This document shows, piece by piece, positions 1 to 7,427 of a DNA stretch of 64,000 nucleotides (position 1 is the first letter of the stretch; every line of letters begins with the position of its first letter). This DNA is from CAYXVU01 sp964468725 (lineage in GTDB: Bacteria; Acidobacteriota; Blastocatellia; UBA7656). The notes under the pieces are model-generated. The model saw only the letters and a list, made by a program, of their open reading frames with translations, did not search any database and was not told the DNA's origin. The stretch spans positions 1 through 64,000 of the forward strand of contig CAYXVU010000003.1 in assembly GCA_964468725.1 (NCBI GenBank), written 5' to 3'. A program made the translations under genes and the position numbers.

Positions 1-133
1 GATTCGGCCCTTTGCGAAGTTGGATGAAGCCTAATACTTTGCGCTCAACCAACACCATGTAGGCGACAGCGGTCAGCAGTACGCCCAACATGACGGCGAT
101 CTTGATAATCCATTCGAGAAGTAGATCAGTCAT
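1..133 (-). CDS. nuoH: NADH-quinone oxidoreductase subunit H, 5-prime part
   Basis: Only the first 44 codons lie in the window; the gene runs off the left edge. The translation begins MTDLLLEWIIKIAV, a first membrane helix, and continues into VERKVLGFIQLRKGPN. This matches the conserved first loop of NuoH/ND1 (ERK...Q.R.GPN). NuoH is the membrane subunit of complex I next to the quinone-binding site. It starts 19 bases after the stop of nuoA and would share its transcript. The identification rests on the N-terminal motif and on the neighbour. Confidence 0.85.
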   Translation of the reverse strand, partial: MTDLLLEWIIKIAVMLGVLLTAVAYMVLVERKVLGFIQLRKGPN

Positions 134-152
134 AGCCGCGCACCGTCACTCG

Positions 153-548
153 TCAGCGATTCCATTCCAGTATGCCTTTGCGCCAGATGTAGACCAGGCC
201 GATCAGCAGGACGACGATGAAGAGCATCATCTCGCCATAGAAAATGTATTTGAGCGAAGCGAGCGCCGGGTCTTTCAACACGTTCGGGTAGGCAACCGCC
301 CAGGGGATGAGGAAGACGGCTTCGATGTCGAAGAGCAGGAAGATCATGGCGACCAGATAGAAGCTGATCGAATGGCGTTCGCGCGCCGTGCCCACCGGCT
401 CGACCCCGCATTCATAAGGCGCCAGTTTGACCGCCGTCGGTCGCTTGCGCGCAAGAATTTGCGGCAAGGCGATGATCGCGGCAACCAACCCGCAGGCGGC
501 CAGAAAAACGATCAGGATGGGAATATAATTGCTGATGTCCGTGTTCAT
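153..548 (-). CDS. nuoA: NADH-quinone oxidoreductase subunit A
   Basis: A 131-residue membrane protein with three helices. It has the family loop with the conserved Y-E-C-G (LAPYECGVEP) and the downstream F-Y-L-V-A-M-I-F-L-L-F-D-I-E stretch that marks NuoA/NdhC. It is part of the proton-pumping membrane arm of complex I, next to the quinone channel. The ATG at 548 is preferred. An upstream in-frame TTG at 566 would fall at or before the transcription start predicted from the promoter at 570-598. The next gene is nuoH, so this nuoA is not followed by nuoB as in the classical 14-gene operon. Confidence 0.95.
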   Translation of the reverse strand: MNTDISNYIPILIVFLAACGLVAAIIALPQILARKRPTAVKLAPYECGVEPVGTARERHSISFYLVAMIFLLFDIEAVFLIPWAVAYPNVLKDPALASLKYIFYGEMMLFIVVLLIGLVYIWRKGILEWNR

Positions 549-569
549 GATTTGCGTATGAGACAAGGC

Positions 570-598
570 ATCTTAGTGGACGCACCTAAGCGTGTCAA
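570..598 (-). promoter_or_regulatory. sigma70-like promoter of nuoA
   Basis: On the minus strand a perfect -35 box TTGACA (593-598) is separated by exactly 17 bases from TAAGAT (570-575), a four-of-six match to TATAAT. Transcription would begin near 563, leaving a leader of about 15 bases before the nuoA ATG. This is a pattern match only. Confidence 0.65.
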
Positions 599-740
599 GC
601 GAGGCTAACTTCGAAAAAAACCGGCAGATTTGGCGAAAAAATTGGCAGCGGCAGTTAGTCTTTCATCGCGCCTCGGCGGCGAAAATCGCTCTGATCGGGC
701 AACCAATCAAGGCTTGGACGCGGCAGCAAAAGACAACTTC

Positions 741-1274
741 TCAATGCAGGTTGCAGAGTAGTCCAGGATGCTTGGGCGCAGCGTGATTGGCTGTGTTGGC
801 GTCTTTGTTTTGAGAGAGGTTGAGGTAATAGATACTGCTGATGAGCAAACTAAGCCCGACTGCCAGTTGAATAGACCCGCGCCATAAAAGCGGCGTCCCC
901 AGCCAGGTTAACATCAGGCTCAAACTGGCGGTCAAAGCGATAATTGTCCAACTGCGCGCACCGTAAACTTGCAGCGGTCGTTGCGGTGCGCTCATCCCGC
1001 GTAGCCTTGCCAGATTGCGCCGCGCGGTCTTTGCTAATACATATTTGCCTTTGAGGATGCCGATGATGACCGCGCAGAGCAGGAACAGCGAAAGGGTGCC
1101 GAGTTGGTGAGAGGAGGCGCTTTCGACGATTCGCGCAACGCCTCGTATGGTGAGGAGCAATCCTCCAGTCACCCAGAGCAAAAAGGCAAGCTTGCGCAAC
1201 TGCTCCGCCCGCAACCTCACAGGCAGCAGCAGCAACAGCAGTACGACGATGGCGGTTAGCGGAAGATTGGCCAT
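741..1274 (-). CDS. small membrane protein of unknown function
   Basis: 177 residues with about five hydrophobic helices (roughly residues 5-20, 28-48, 58-75, 110-128 and 133-150) and basic loops between the third and fourth. I recognise no family. The central KGKYVLAKTARRN loop is positively charged and should face the cytoplasm. It is the last gene of the minus-strand operon that starts near 8639 and lies 40 bases after the MFS transporter gene. It may act with that transporter, but nothing in the sequence shows how. Confidence 0.7.
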   Translation of the reverse strand: MANLPLTAIVVLLLLLLPVRLRAEQLRKLAFLLWVTGGLLLTIRGVARIVESASSHQLGTLSLFLLCAVIIGILKGKYVLAKTARRNLARLRGMSAPQRPLQVYGARSWTIIALTASLSLMLTWLGTPLLWRGSIQLAVGLSLLISSIYYLNLSQNKDANTANHAAPKHPGLLCNLH

Positions 1275-1314
1275 CTCTTCTTCACCCTCCTCGCTTCGGC
1301 CTCGTCCCGGCAGC

Positions 1315-2607
1315 CTACAAACCGATCTGCTCTTCTAACGGTTCCGGTTGCGGAACCAGGTTGCGCATAGGGCATTCCAACTGCGGTCGCTCTTCGCGTA
1401 AGCGGCGCAGCAGCCAACGCACACTCAATACTAGCCATAACAAGACCGAGCTTGCGGCCAATAAAAAGACTGCGCGATAAGCGGTGACCGGGTCATATGT
1501 CCTCTTCATCACAGATGTCGTGATGCCCGCCAACATCGGCCCCATCAGCATGCCCAGACATCCGGCTGCGTTGACTAATGCCATGGCACGTGACTTTCCC
1601 GCTTCTCCGGCCAGTTGCGCCGCATAGCTGAGCGTCGGCGCATAGATGAATGACGAGGCCAGTCCCGCTACAGCCATGACCGCAGCCAGAAGTTCCGGCG
1701 GGACGTAGCCCAGTGCCGCAAGTGCGACGGCATAGAGGATGCCTCCCACTGCGAACGCATAAGCGCGCGGCACGCGATCTGTTAAACGCCCCGCCGGATA
1801 CATAGAAACAGCAAAGGTCAGGGTTAGGACAGAGAATAACAACCCGATCCTCCGGTCGCTCAGGAGATGCTCTTTGTGGGCAAACAGCGAGAAGGTCACA
1901 ACGATGCAGCCGACCGTGAAGCGCTCCATAAATGCGGCTCCCAAGGTTGCCCATAATTCGCGGTTCTGACGCACAAACAAGAAACTCTTCGGGGCTGCCG
2001 TTGTGCCCGTCATTGTCCGAAAGGTCTCTCTTTTTGAACCTGCTTGTGCCAGTGCGAGGCCTGCCAGTATCAGGCTGCCCAACCAAAACGGCGCAGCCGC
2101 ACTTAGTGGTAAGATCAATCCGCCCAAGCCGCTTCCCAAGGCAATCGCAAAGATGATGGCGGCTCCTGCCAATCCCATAGTCTTGCCATTGCCGCGCGCT
2201 TTGCCGAGTGCAGCCGCTTCGGCCAGCAGAACGGTTGCGGCCCCGACATGCGCCGCCCCTTCCAAAAAGCGTAGCGTCAGTACCACCCCGGTCGCTAAGG
2301 GACAAGCGACCAAAGAGAGCAAAACGGCATCGGTTAAGGCGAGTAGCGCAACGACTCTGCCGGGACGTGCGAAGCGATGAATATATCTCCCGATGAGCGG
2401 AGCCGCGAGCGCAGCGCCCAGCATGTTGATGCCCATAAAGGTATGCATCGCGCCTTCATTGCCGCTGTGATGGAGCGCAAACAACGGGCGGATGGCGGGT
2501 GTCACTAAGGTCGCCGGTAGCATCTGGAAAAAGATCAGGGTTGCCAGCGACCATAAACCATTGGAGTGCCTAAGCGATGAGGATTGATCTGCGGTTACCT
2601 GCATCAT
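1315..2607 (-). CDS. MFS transporter
   Basis: 430 residues with about 12 hydrophobic helices. The loop between helices 2 and 3 reads GRYIHRFARPGRVV and its counterpart in the second half reads PAGRLTDRVPRAYA; both match the MFS G-x3-D/H-R-x-G-R/K loop pattern. This is the layout of drug- or metabolite-efflux MFS proteins; the substrate is unknown. The ATG at 2607 overlaps the stop of the upstream ABC-phosphatase fusion as ATGA, so translation of the two is coupled. A transporter at the end of a GTPase/phosphatase operon is unusual. It may be the target of the signalling proteins, which is inference only. Confidence 0.9.
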   Translation of the reverse strand: MMQVTADQSSSLRHSNGLWSLATLIFFQMLPATLVTPAIRPLFALHHSGNEGAMHTFMGINMLGAALAAPLIGRYIHRFARPGRVVALLALTDAVLLSLVACPLATGVVLTLRFLEGAAHVGAATVLLAEAAALGKARGNGKTMGLAGAAIIFAIALGSGLGGLILPLSAAAPFWLGSLILAGLALAQAGSKRETFRTMTGTTAAPKSFLFVRQNRELWATLGAAFMERFTVGCIVVTFSLFAHKEHLLSDRRIGLLFSVLTLTFAVSMYPAGRLTDRVPRAYAFAVGGILYAVALAALGYVPPELLAAVMAVAGLASSFIYAPTLSYAAQLAGEAGKSRAMALVNAAGCLGMLMGPMLAGITTSVMKRTYDPVTAYRAVFLLAASSVLLWLVLSVRWLLRRLREERPQLECPMRNLVPQPEPLEEQIGL

Positions 2608-3788
2608 GGATTTTTTCTCCCGACCCCGATCATTTCACTGAAGCGATGAACGAATTGATACTGCGACTGATTTTGAATATACCCCCTGCCGATCTTTCGA
2701 ATGCGGGCGATGGCCGAATCCGGCTCTTCGCCGCACCAAACTAAGTAGGAGGCTAGCAGCGTGCCGGTTCTTCCCAACCCTGCGTTGCAGTGTAAAGCCA
2801 CGCTGTCGCCATTGGCAATTGCGCGTCCCAAATCTCGACACAAAGCCGCTGTTGAACCGAGCGCAGGCACTTTCATATCAACGATAGGAAAATGCCTGCC
2901 GGTGATGCCGAACGGGCGCAGTTGGTCAGCCGGAAAAGGCTTCTCGGTGAGCGATACCAACAGGGTGATTCCGGCTTGGGCAATGGCTTCCAACTCCTGC
3001 TCCGTATCTTCGAGCAGACCCGGTCGCCCCATCCCCGCCAGTTGATTGGGAATGATCCAATGAAAATGTCTGGGCAGAGGCGGGGCAGGCGGCGATGGCC
3101 AACAGTTCCCTTGTTGAATGAAGCGCGCCGCCAATTCGGAAGGCGGATGGCGGAAAAAGTCTTGCGCCTTGCTCTGCGCGACCATCTTCCCGGCGCATAC
3201 CATAAAGACTTCATCGGCGATCTGACGAGCAAAGGCCAGATCATGCGTCACCACGATGGCGGAGCCATTGGCGCGATGTTGTAACAAAGCGTGGGTGAGC
3301 GCGCGCCCCTCGGCATTGGACAATCCGCGAGTCGGCTCATCCAGCAAGACGACGGGCAGGCCAGCCTCCAGCGCTTCGCGCCAACTCATCACCCTATTCG
3401 TCGTATGCCGATTCGATCCCGACCACGCAGACGCGCTAGTTGTCAGCATACCGGTGGTCTTTTGCGGAACCCAGGCGATCTCTTTTTCAAACGGAAAGCG
3501 GGTTCGTGCAGCGCATAAATCCTCTTTGCCATACAGCCAGGTGCCCTGCAGGCGCCAACCGCTTCCCAAGCCTCTGCCGCTCAAGGCGCGCAGCAAGTGG
3601 CTTTTGCCAGTTCCCGCCGGGCCTAACAAGACGCTGATGGCGTGTCGCGGAATGCTCCAGGTCAATCCCTCAAGCAGCAAGCCATTTGGCCCTTTGATAC
3701 TGGCATTGCCTAAGCGGTAAAGCTCTCCTGATGAGGGCTGCACGCGCTCTCGGCTCTGCGGTCGCGGATTGTTTGATGGTGTGCCCAT
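2604..3788 (-). CDS. ABC-type ATPase fused to a dual-specificity phosphatase
   Basis: 394 residues in two parts. Residues 20-225 are an ABC nucleotide-binding fold: Walker A GPAGTGKS (56-63), Q-loop glutamine near 109, Walker B VVLLDEPT (146-153) and switch histidine 182 (VTHDLA). Only about 37 residues lie between Q-loop and Walker B, roughly half the usual number. No LSGGQ signature is visible, so the helical subdomain is truncated. After a proline-rich linker (229-240), residues 240-390 form a cysteine phosphatase. It has the loop H-C-N-A-G-L-G-R-T (catalytic C334, R340) and a general-acid D304 in VDMKVP, as in dual-specificity phosphatases. The gene is 24 bases after the metallophosphoesterase gene. 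A sequencing deletion in the ATPase half is possible, but the frame is intact. Confidence 0.85.
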   Translation of the reverse strand: MGTPSNNPRPQSRERVQPSSGELYRLGNASIKGPNGLLLEGLTWSIPRHAISVLLGPAGTGKSHLLRALSGRGLGSGWRLQGTWLYGKEDLCAARTRFPFEKEIAWVPQKTTGMLTTSASAWSGSNRHTTNRVMSWREALEAGLPVVLLDEPTRGLSNAEGRALTHALLQHRANGSAIVVTHDLAFARQIADEVFMVCAGKMVAQSKAQDFFRHPPSELAARFIQQGNCWPSPPAPPLPRHFHWIIPNQLAGMGRPGLLEDTEQELEAIAQAGITLLVSLTEKPFPADQLRPFGITGRHFPIVDMKVPALGSTAALCRDLGRAIANGDSVALHCNAGLGRTGTLLASYLVWCGEEPDSAIARIRKIGRGYIQNQSQYQFVHRFSEMIGVGRKNP

Positions 3789-3812
3789 AATGACCTCTCA
3801 TCCTCGCAAACC

Positions 3813-4562
3813 TCAACGCCCCTGCCACAACCGTTCGGCTAGCGATACCGGCAAGCCTGCGGCGCTGATGGCCTGAGCGGCGCGCTCAATCTCGTAATCG
3901 AGGCGCTGAATTTCGATGCGGCGCTGCACCGTATCGACCACGGCAAAGGAGGCGCGCGGGTCGCCGTCGCGCGGTTGTCCGACCGAGCCAGGGTTGAGCA
4001 ACACGGCGCGCGCGTTCTTTGGCCAGTAGACAGCTTCTTGCAGATTGCGCTCGGTGCAATGCTCGCCTTCCAGCCAGCCGCAAAGCGGCGCGTGGGTATG
4101 TCCGCACAAGGCGAGTCGCGGCCATTCGGGGCGTGTGGCAATTGCCCTCAGATTGGCTTCCAGCATGGTGCTGGTGACATAGCCTGTGACATGCGTCTCG
4201 TTCAAGTAACAGCCATGTACGGCGATGAATTCGCCTGCTTCGATCTTCACAGGGGGCAAGGAGCGCAAATATGCGATGGCGGAAGCGCTCAATTGGCTGC
4301 GCGTCCATTGATGCAGCAACCGTGCTTGCGGATTGGTGCCCGGCGCTTCCGTGTGATTGACGACATCCGCGTCGTGGTTGCCGAGGACGGTTGTGGCAGA
4401 GATACTCCGCATCATCTCGATGCAGGCTTCGGGTTCGGCTCCATAACCGACGATGTCGCCCAAACAAACGATGCAATCCGGTTGCGCCCGACGGATGGCT
4501 GATAACACTGCGCCGAGCGCCGGTAGATTCGCATGTAGGTCTGCAAGGACGGCGATTCGCAT
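3813..4562 (-). CDS. metallophosphoesterase, YfcE-like
   Basis: 249 residues with the complete calcineurin-like metal site. It has D-x-H at 8-10 (ADLH), G-D-x-x-G at 35-39 (GDIVG), G-N-H-D at 61-64, the VHG histidine near 115 and G-H-T-H near 154. The family hydrolyses phosphodiesters or phosphomonoesters with two metal ions in the cytoplasm; many YfcE-like members have no known natural substrate. The start codon follows the GTPase stop directly (TGA-ATG), so the two genes are translationally coupled. This is a second phosphatase-type enzyme in the operon, next to the phosphatase fusion. Confidence 0.92.
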   Translation of the reverse strand: MRIAVLADLHANLPALGAVLSAIRRAQPDCIVCLGDIVGYGAEPEACIEMMRSISATTVLGNHDADVVNHTEAPGTNPQARLLHQWTRSQLSASAIAYLRSLPPVKIEAGEFIAVHGCYLNETHVTGYVTSTMLEANLRAIATRPEWPRLALCGHTHAPLCGWLEGEHCTERNLQEAVYWPKNARAVLLNPGSVGQPRDGDPRASFAVVDTVQRRIEIQRLDYEIERAAQAISAAGLPVSLAERLWQGR

Positions 4563-6494
4563 TCATACGCTCACGGGTTGGCTCTGACAACGAAGGGCAA
4601 ACCGGGTTAATTCGCGTTTGATGACTTGCGCTTCGGATGAACGCACCAGCACTTGTTCGAAGGCCGATTGCAAGCCGAGGCGCGTCACATCCTCGCTCGT
4701 CAAGCGCGCCAGCATCTCTTCTTCCAGCGCCTCGACATACCGATCAATTGCCCGACTCCAGTGGGCGTATTCATCCACCCGTTGCAGGAGCGCGTAGCCA
4801 ATCATCGGCAAAGCCTGTCCGCTGTGAAAATCATCATCCAGATAGACCACTTGTTTATCGACGAGCGCCAGATTGCTTGGGTGCACATCAAGAACCAGTT
4901 CAGAGTGCGAAGCCAACAGCATGGCGGCCACAGCAGCGCGAGCAAACTCGGTGAGGGCATTGCCCAATGCCCGTTCGTCGCCCGCTTGATCAGCTTCCGC
5001 CATATCGAGGCGCAAGGGCTTAACCCAGGGAGCAATCGTCCATAACCAGAAGCTCTGCTCCCCATCCTGTTGCAGCGCAAGTACCGTGTTATGCAAAAGG
5101 AATTTGCCGAGCATCGCTTTGGCGCGAGCCAGCCGAATGAGGTGGCTGCGCCCTTCTTCGACATCTCGAAAGCGACGGCGCAGCGAAGTCTTCAAACACC
5201 AATTCCCCGCTTGATAGATAAAGAGATCAGAAGTGCCGCTGCCAACCTGCGAGCCGGATTGTCCGATCAAATCGTGGCGCAAATTGAGCCGCTCGGCGCG
5301 CACCATGCGGATGATGTCTCGACCGATAGCCGCAGGCCAGATGAAACCGCTTTGAATGTTTTCTTGCAACATGGGCGGACTGAGACTCTCCGACGCCATC
5401 GTCAGGTTATGCGATTTGTCTGATGGATGCGCCATCCGGCGGTCGGCGGCGAGAGTTGATGGATCAACCTCGCTATCTGCGCTTTCGTCGGATGCAACTC
5501 GGAGAGGTTCAACAGGCGGGAGGCTGAAGGGGGCGGCTGTCTTCGGTTCGGCAATGGCAATCGAACCGATGGTCTGACCAGAGTCGGAGGGGTCGGCTGC
5601 CGCTTGTGACAAAACGGCTCCGACCGCATCGGCGGGTGCGCCTTCGTCAGTTGCCGAATTATGAGTTAAGAGATCATCGAGAGACCGTGAGAGAGGAAGC
5701 GGGTCAATCTTCTGTAAGGTTCGATAGAGGTCGTGTTCAGATTCCGGTTTGCCTTCCAGCGCGACAATTCCATGTTCAAGGATGAATTGTTGCGTGCGAT
5801 TGGCCGCCGCGCGAATGGCTAAGACGACCGTTTCACGCACCCCGATGCCCTCTTGTGCGCGCGCCGGGATGATGGGAACACGGTCATCGAGGTCTAAAGC
5901 TTGGGCGATTTGGGTCGGCGACAACGCGTCGATCACATCCTGTTTGTTGGCTTGGACGACGATGGGGATGTGCTGAGCCGAATGGGATTGCAGATAGCTG
6001 CGCAGGCGATCCAAACGTTTGCGCCCTTCTTGAACCCCTTCCGGCGTGCTATCGCAGACAAAGACGATGGTGTCGGCTTTGGTTAACAGCAGCGCGCGGC
6101 GACGTGCCAGCACCAAATGGCCCGGCGCGGTGATCAGTTGACAGCGCAAAGGATGCCCACAGACCAGCCCGCCGTCAATGTGCAACCAGTCGAAGAACAA
6201 GGTGCGCTCGTTGAGCGCCTCCGGCGTATACAGTTCGCTGCGCCGCATCAGAGTGAAGAAGTTGCAGAGTTGACGCAGGTTGGTCGTTTTGCCAGCCATC
6301 ACCGTGCCGTCATAAATAATCCGCACGATCAGCCGGTGATTATCGCTATCGAATATCGCCAAATCCGTTACTCCGTCAGTTAGGGTCGGGCGTGGCCACG
6401 GCAAGTGCAGAACCTTCTCTGCACGGCGCACCAGCGCGGGTGATTGGATAGGGGCGGGCGGGGGAGAAGTCAAAAATCGGTCGGTTGCCCTCAC
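4563..6494 (-). CDS. MglA-like GTPase fused to a kinase-like domain
   Basis: 643 residues. The N-terminal part (about 52-230) is an MglA/Arf-type small GTPase. It has a P-loop G-T-V-M-A-G-K-T at 63-70, a G3 TAPGH at 122-126 (the usual DxxGQ/H is altered as in MglA) and a G4 NKQD at 183-186. A low-complexity linker covers roughly 255-375. The C-terminal part (about 380-640) resembles an aminoglycoside-phosphotransferase/protein-kinase fold. It carries LDVHPSNLAL (D536, N541) like the Brenner motif HxDxxxxN, followed by YLDDDF (553-557) like the metal-binding aspartate. No clear glycine-rich loop is seen, so kinase activity is uncertain. The start is GTG; no ATG occurs before the P-loop region. 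The two roadblock proteins encoded just upstream are the expected GTPase partners. Confidence 0.85.
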   Translation of the reverse strand: MRATDRFLTSPPPAPIQSPALVRRAEKVLHLPWPRPTLTDGVTDLAIFDSDNHRLIVRIIYDGTVMAGKTTNLRQLCNFFTLMRRSELYTPEALNERTLFFDWLHIDGGLVCGHPLRCQLITAPGHLVLARRRALLLTKADTIVFVCDSTPEGVQEGRKRLDRLRSYLQSHSAQHIPIVVQANKQDVIDALSPTQIAQALDLDDRVPIIPARAQEGIGVRETVVLAIRAAANRTQQFILEHGIVALEGKPESEHDLYRTLQKIDPLPLSRSLDDLLTHNSATDEGAPADAVGAVLSQAAADPSDSGQTIGSIAIAEPKTAAPFSLPPVEPLRVASDESADSEVDPSTLAADRRMAHPSDKSHNLTMASESLSPPMLQENIQSGFIWPAAIGRDIIRMVRAERLNLRHDLIGQSGSQVGSGTSDLFIYQAGNWCLKTSLRRRFRDVEEGRSHLIRLARAKAMLGKFLLHNTVLALQQDGEQSFWLWTIAPWVKPLRLDMAEADQAGDERALGNALTEFARAAVAAMLLASHSELVLDVHPSNLALVDKQVVYLDDDFHSGQALPMIGYALLQRVDEYAHWSRAIDRYVEALEEEMLARLTSEDVTRLGLQSAFEQVLVRSSEAQVIKRELTRFALRCQSQPVSV

Positions 6495-6495
6495 C

Positions 6496-6535
6496 CTCTC
6501 GGATCGAAGTGAGTTGGCTCACCGCAATCCGAGAG
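6496..6535. repeat. perfect nested hairpin upstream of the GTPase gene
   Basis: Arms CTCTCGGAT (6496-6504) and ATCCGAGAG (6527-6535) pair over nine bases. Inside them GTGAG (6509-6513) and CTCAC (6518-6522) pair over five more, with four-base internal and terminal loops. It fills the 59-base gap between the roadblock gene and the GTPase gene and ends at the GTG start codon. There is no T-run on the minus strand, so it is not a simple terminator. It may control translation or processing of the GTPase part of the mRNA. Confidence 0.6.
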
Positions 6536-6553
6536 CAGCCGAGGACGTTGGCG

Positions 6554-6958
6554 CTAGGCGGCGGCCTCAACCGCTGTCAGCGCTGTACGAGCTTTGCTTA
6601 ACACCATACCGAGATTAGCCGAGATTCGACAAACCGTCACCATCACCATGTCTTCGTTGCGTTTGCCGCGCTGGAAAATGTGAATCAGATTGTCGGACAG
6701 AATGACGATCTCCTGAAAGTAATGATGCCCATCGTCCGCTACTCCGCGTGAGCGCTTGAACATCCGTTCAATCTCACTGACGTTGGTGCCTTGAAAGATG
6801 TCGCCGGTGGCTGCGGCAACGAGGTCAAGCACTTCTTGCGGATGGCTGTCTACCGTCTTGATGGCGAGCAGCATGCCGGTTTTCATGTCAACGAATCCGG
6901 CGGCGACGCACTCGGGAACCGTTTTTTGCACGTTTGCGATTTCGTTATCTAAACTCAT
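6554..6958 (-). CDS. roadblock/LC7 domain protein, copy 1
   Basis: 134 residues, a single roadblock/LC7 domain with alternating helix-strand pattern (CVAAGFVDMKTGMLLAI near 17-33). Proteins of this fold, such as MglB, dimerise and act as GTPase-activating or regulatory partners of MglA-type GTPases. It is paralogous to the next protein: both share the V-D-x-x-T-G-M-L-L segment, the D-[LI]-F-[RQ]-G-x-N motif and a HYFQE segment. It directly precedes the GTPase gene in the operon, which supports a partner role. Activity itself is not shown. Confidence 0.9.
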   Translation of the reverse strand: MSLDNEIANVQKTVPECVAAGFVDMKTGMLLAIKTVDSHPQEVLDLVAAATGDIFQGTNVSEIERMFKRSRGVADDGHHYFQEIVILSDNLIHIFQRGKRNEDMVMVTVCRISANLGMVLSKARTALTAVEAAA

Positions 6959-7009
6959 TTTTACGCTCCTTTGCGATTTGGGTTACTGAACAGACCGTAG
7001 TTGGGGCAA

Positions 7010-7417
7010 CTAGGGGACAAGCGGCTCAATAGTTGGGATGATGGATTTTACTTGCGCCCATCCCATGCCGATATTGGTGGTCTTTTTGGTCACCAGCATG
7101 ACGACTGCTTTGCCGCCTTTGATCGTTTTGGCAAAGTGAAAGTTGTGCTCGGAGGTGACGTGAACTTCCTGAAAGTAGTGCTCGCCGTTTTCCGGCACGC
7201 CGCGATGGGCGCGAACCATCTGTTCGACGCGCCCGATATTCGGGCCGCGAAACAGGTCCATGGTTGCCGCCGCCACGACTTCGTTGAGGGTTTGTGTGTA
7301 CTGTGAACCGTTGTGGATGCCGAGCAACATTCCAGTATCCAGGTCTACAACGCCACAGGCAACAGCGCCATCCACTTTACTCACTACTTCTTTACACGCA
7401 TCATCTATTTTCCCCAT
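7010..7417 (-). CDS. roadblock/LC7 domain protein, copy 2
   Basis: 135 residues, a single roadblock/LC7 domain (VACGVVDLDTGMLLGI near 18-33, DLFRGPNIG, HYFQEVHV). It is a diverged tandem duplicate of the neighbouring 134-residue protein, 51 bases apart. Two different roadblock proteins could form a heterodimer on the MglA-like GTPase, as unequal pairs are known in other bacteria. This is inference from tandem arrangement. It starts 10 bases after the DUF4388 gene. Confidence 0.9.
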   Translation of the reverse strand: MGKIDDACKEVVSKVDGAVACGVVDLDTGMLLGIHNGSQYTQTLNEVVAAATMDLFRGPNIGRVEQMVRAHRGVPENGEHYFQEVHVTSEHNFHFAKTIKGGKAVVMLVTKKTTNIGMGWAQVKSIIPTIEPLVP

Positions 7418-7427
7418 AACATTCTCC

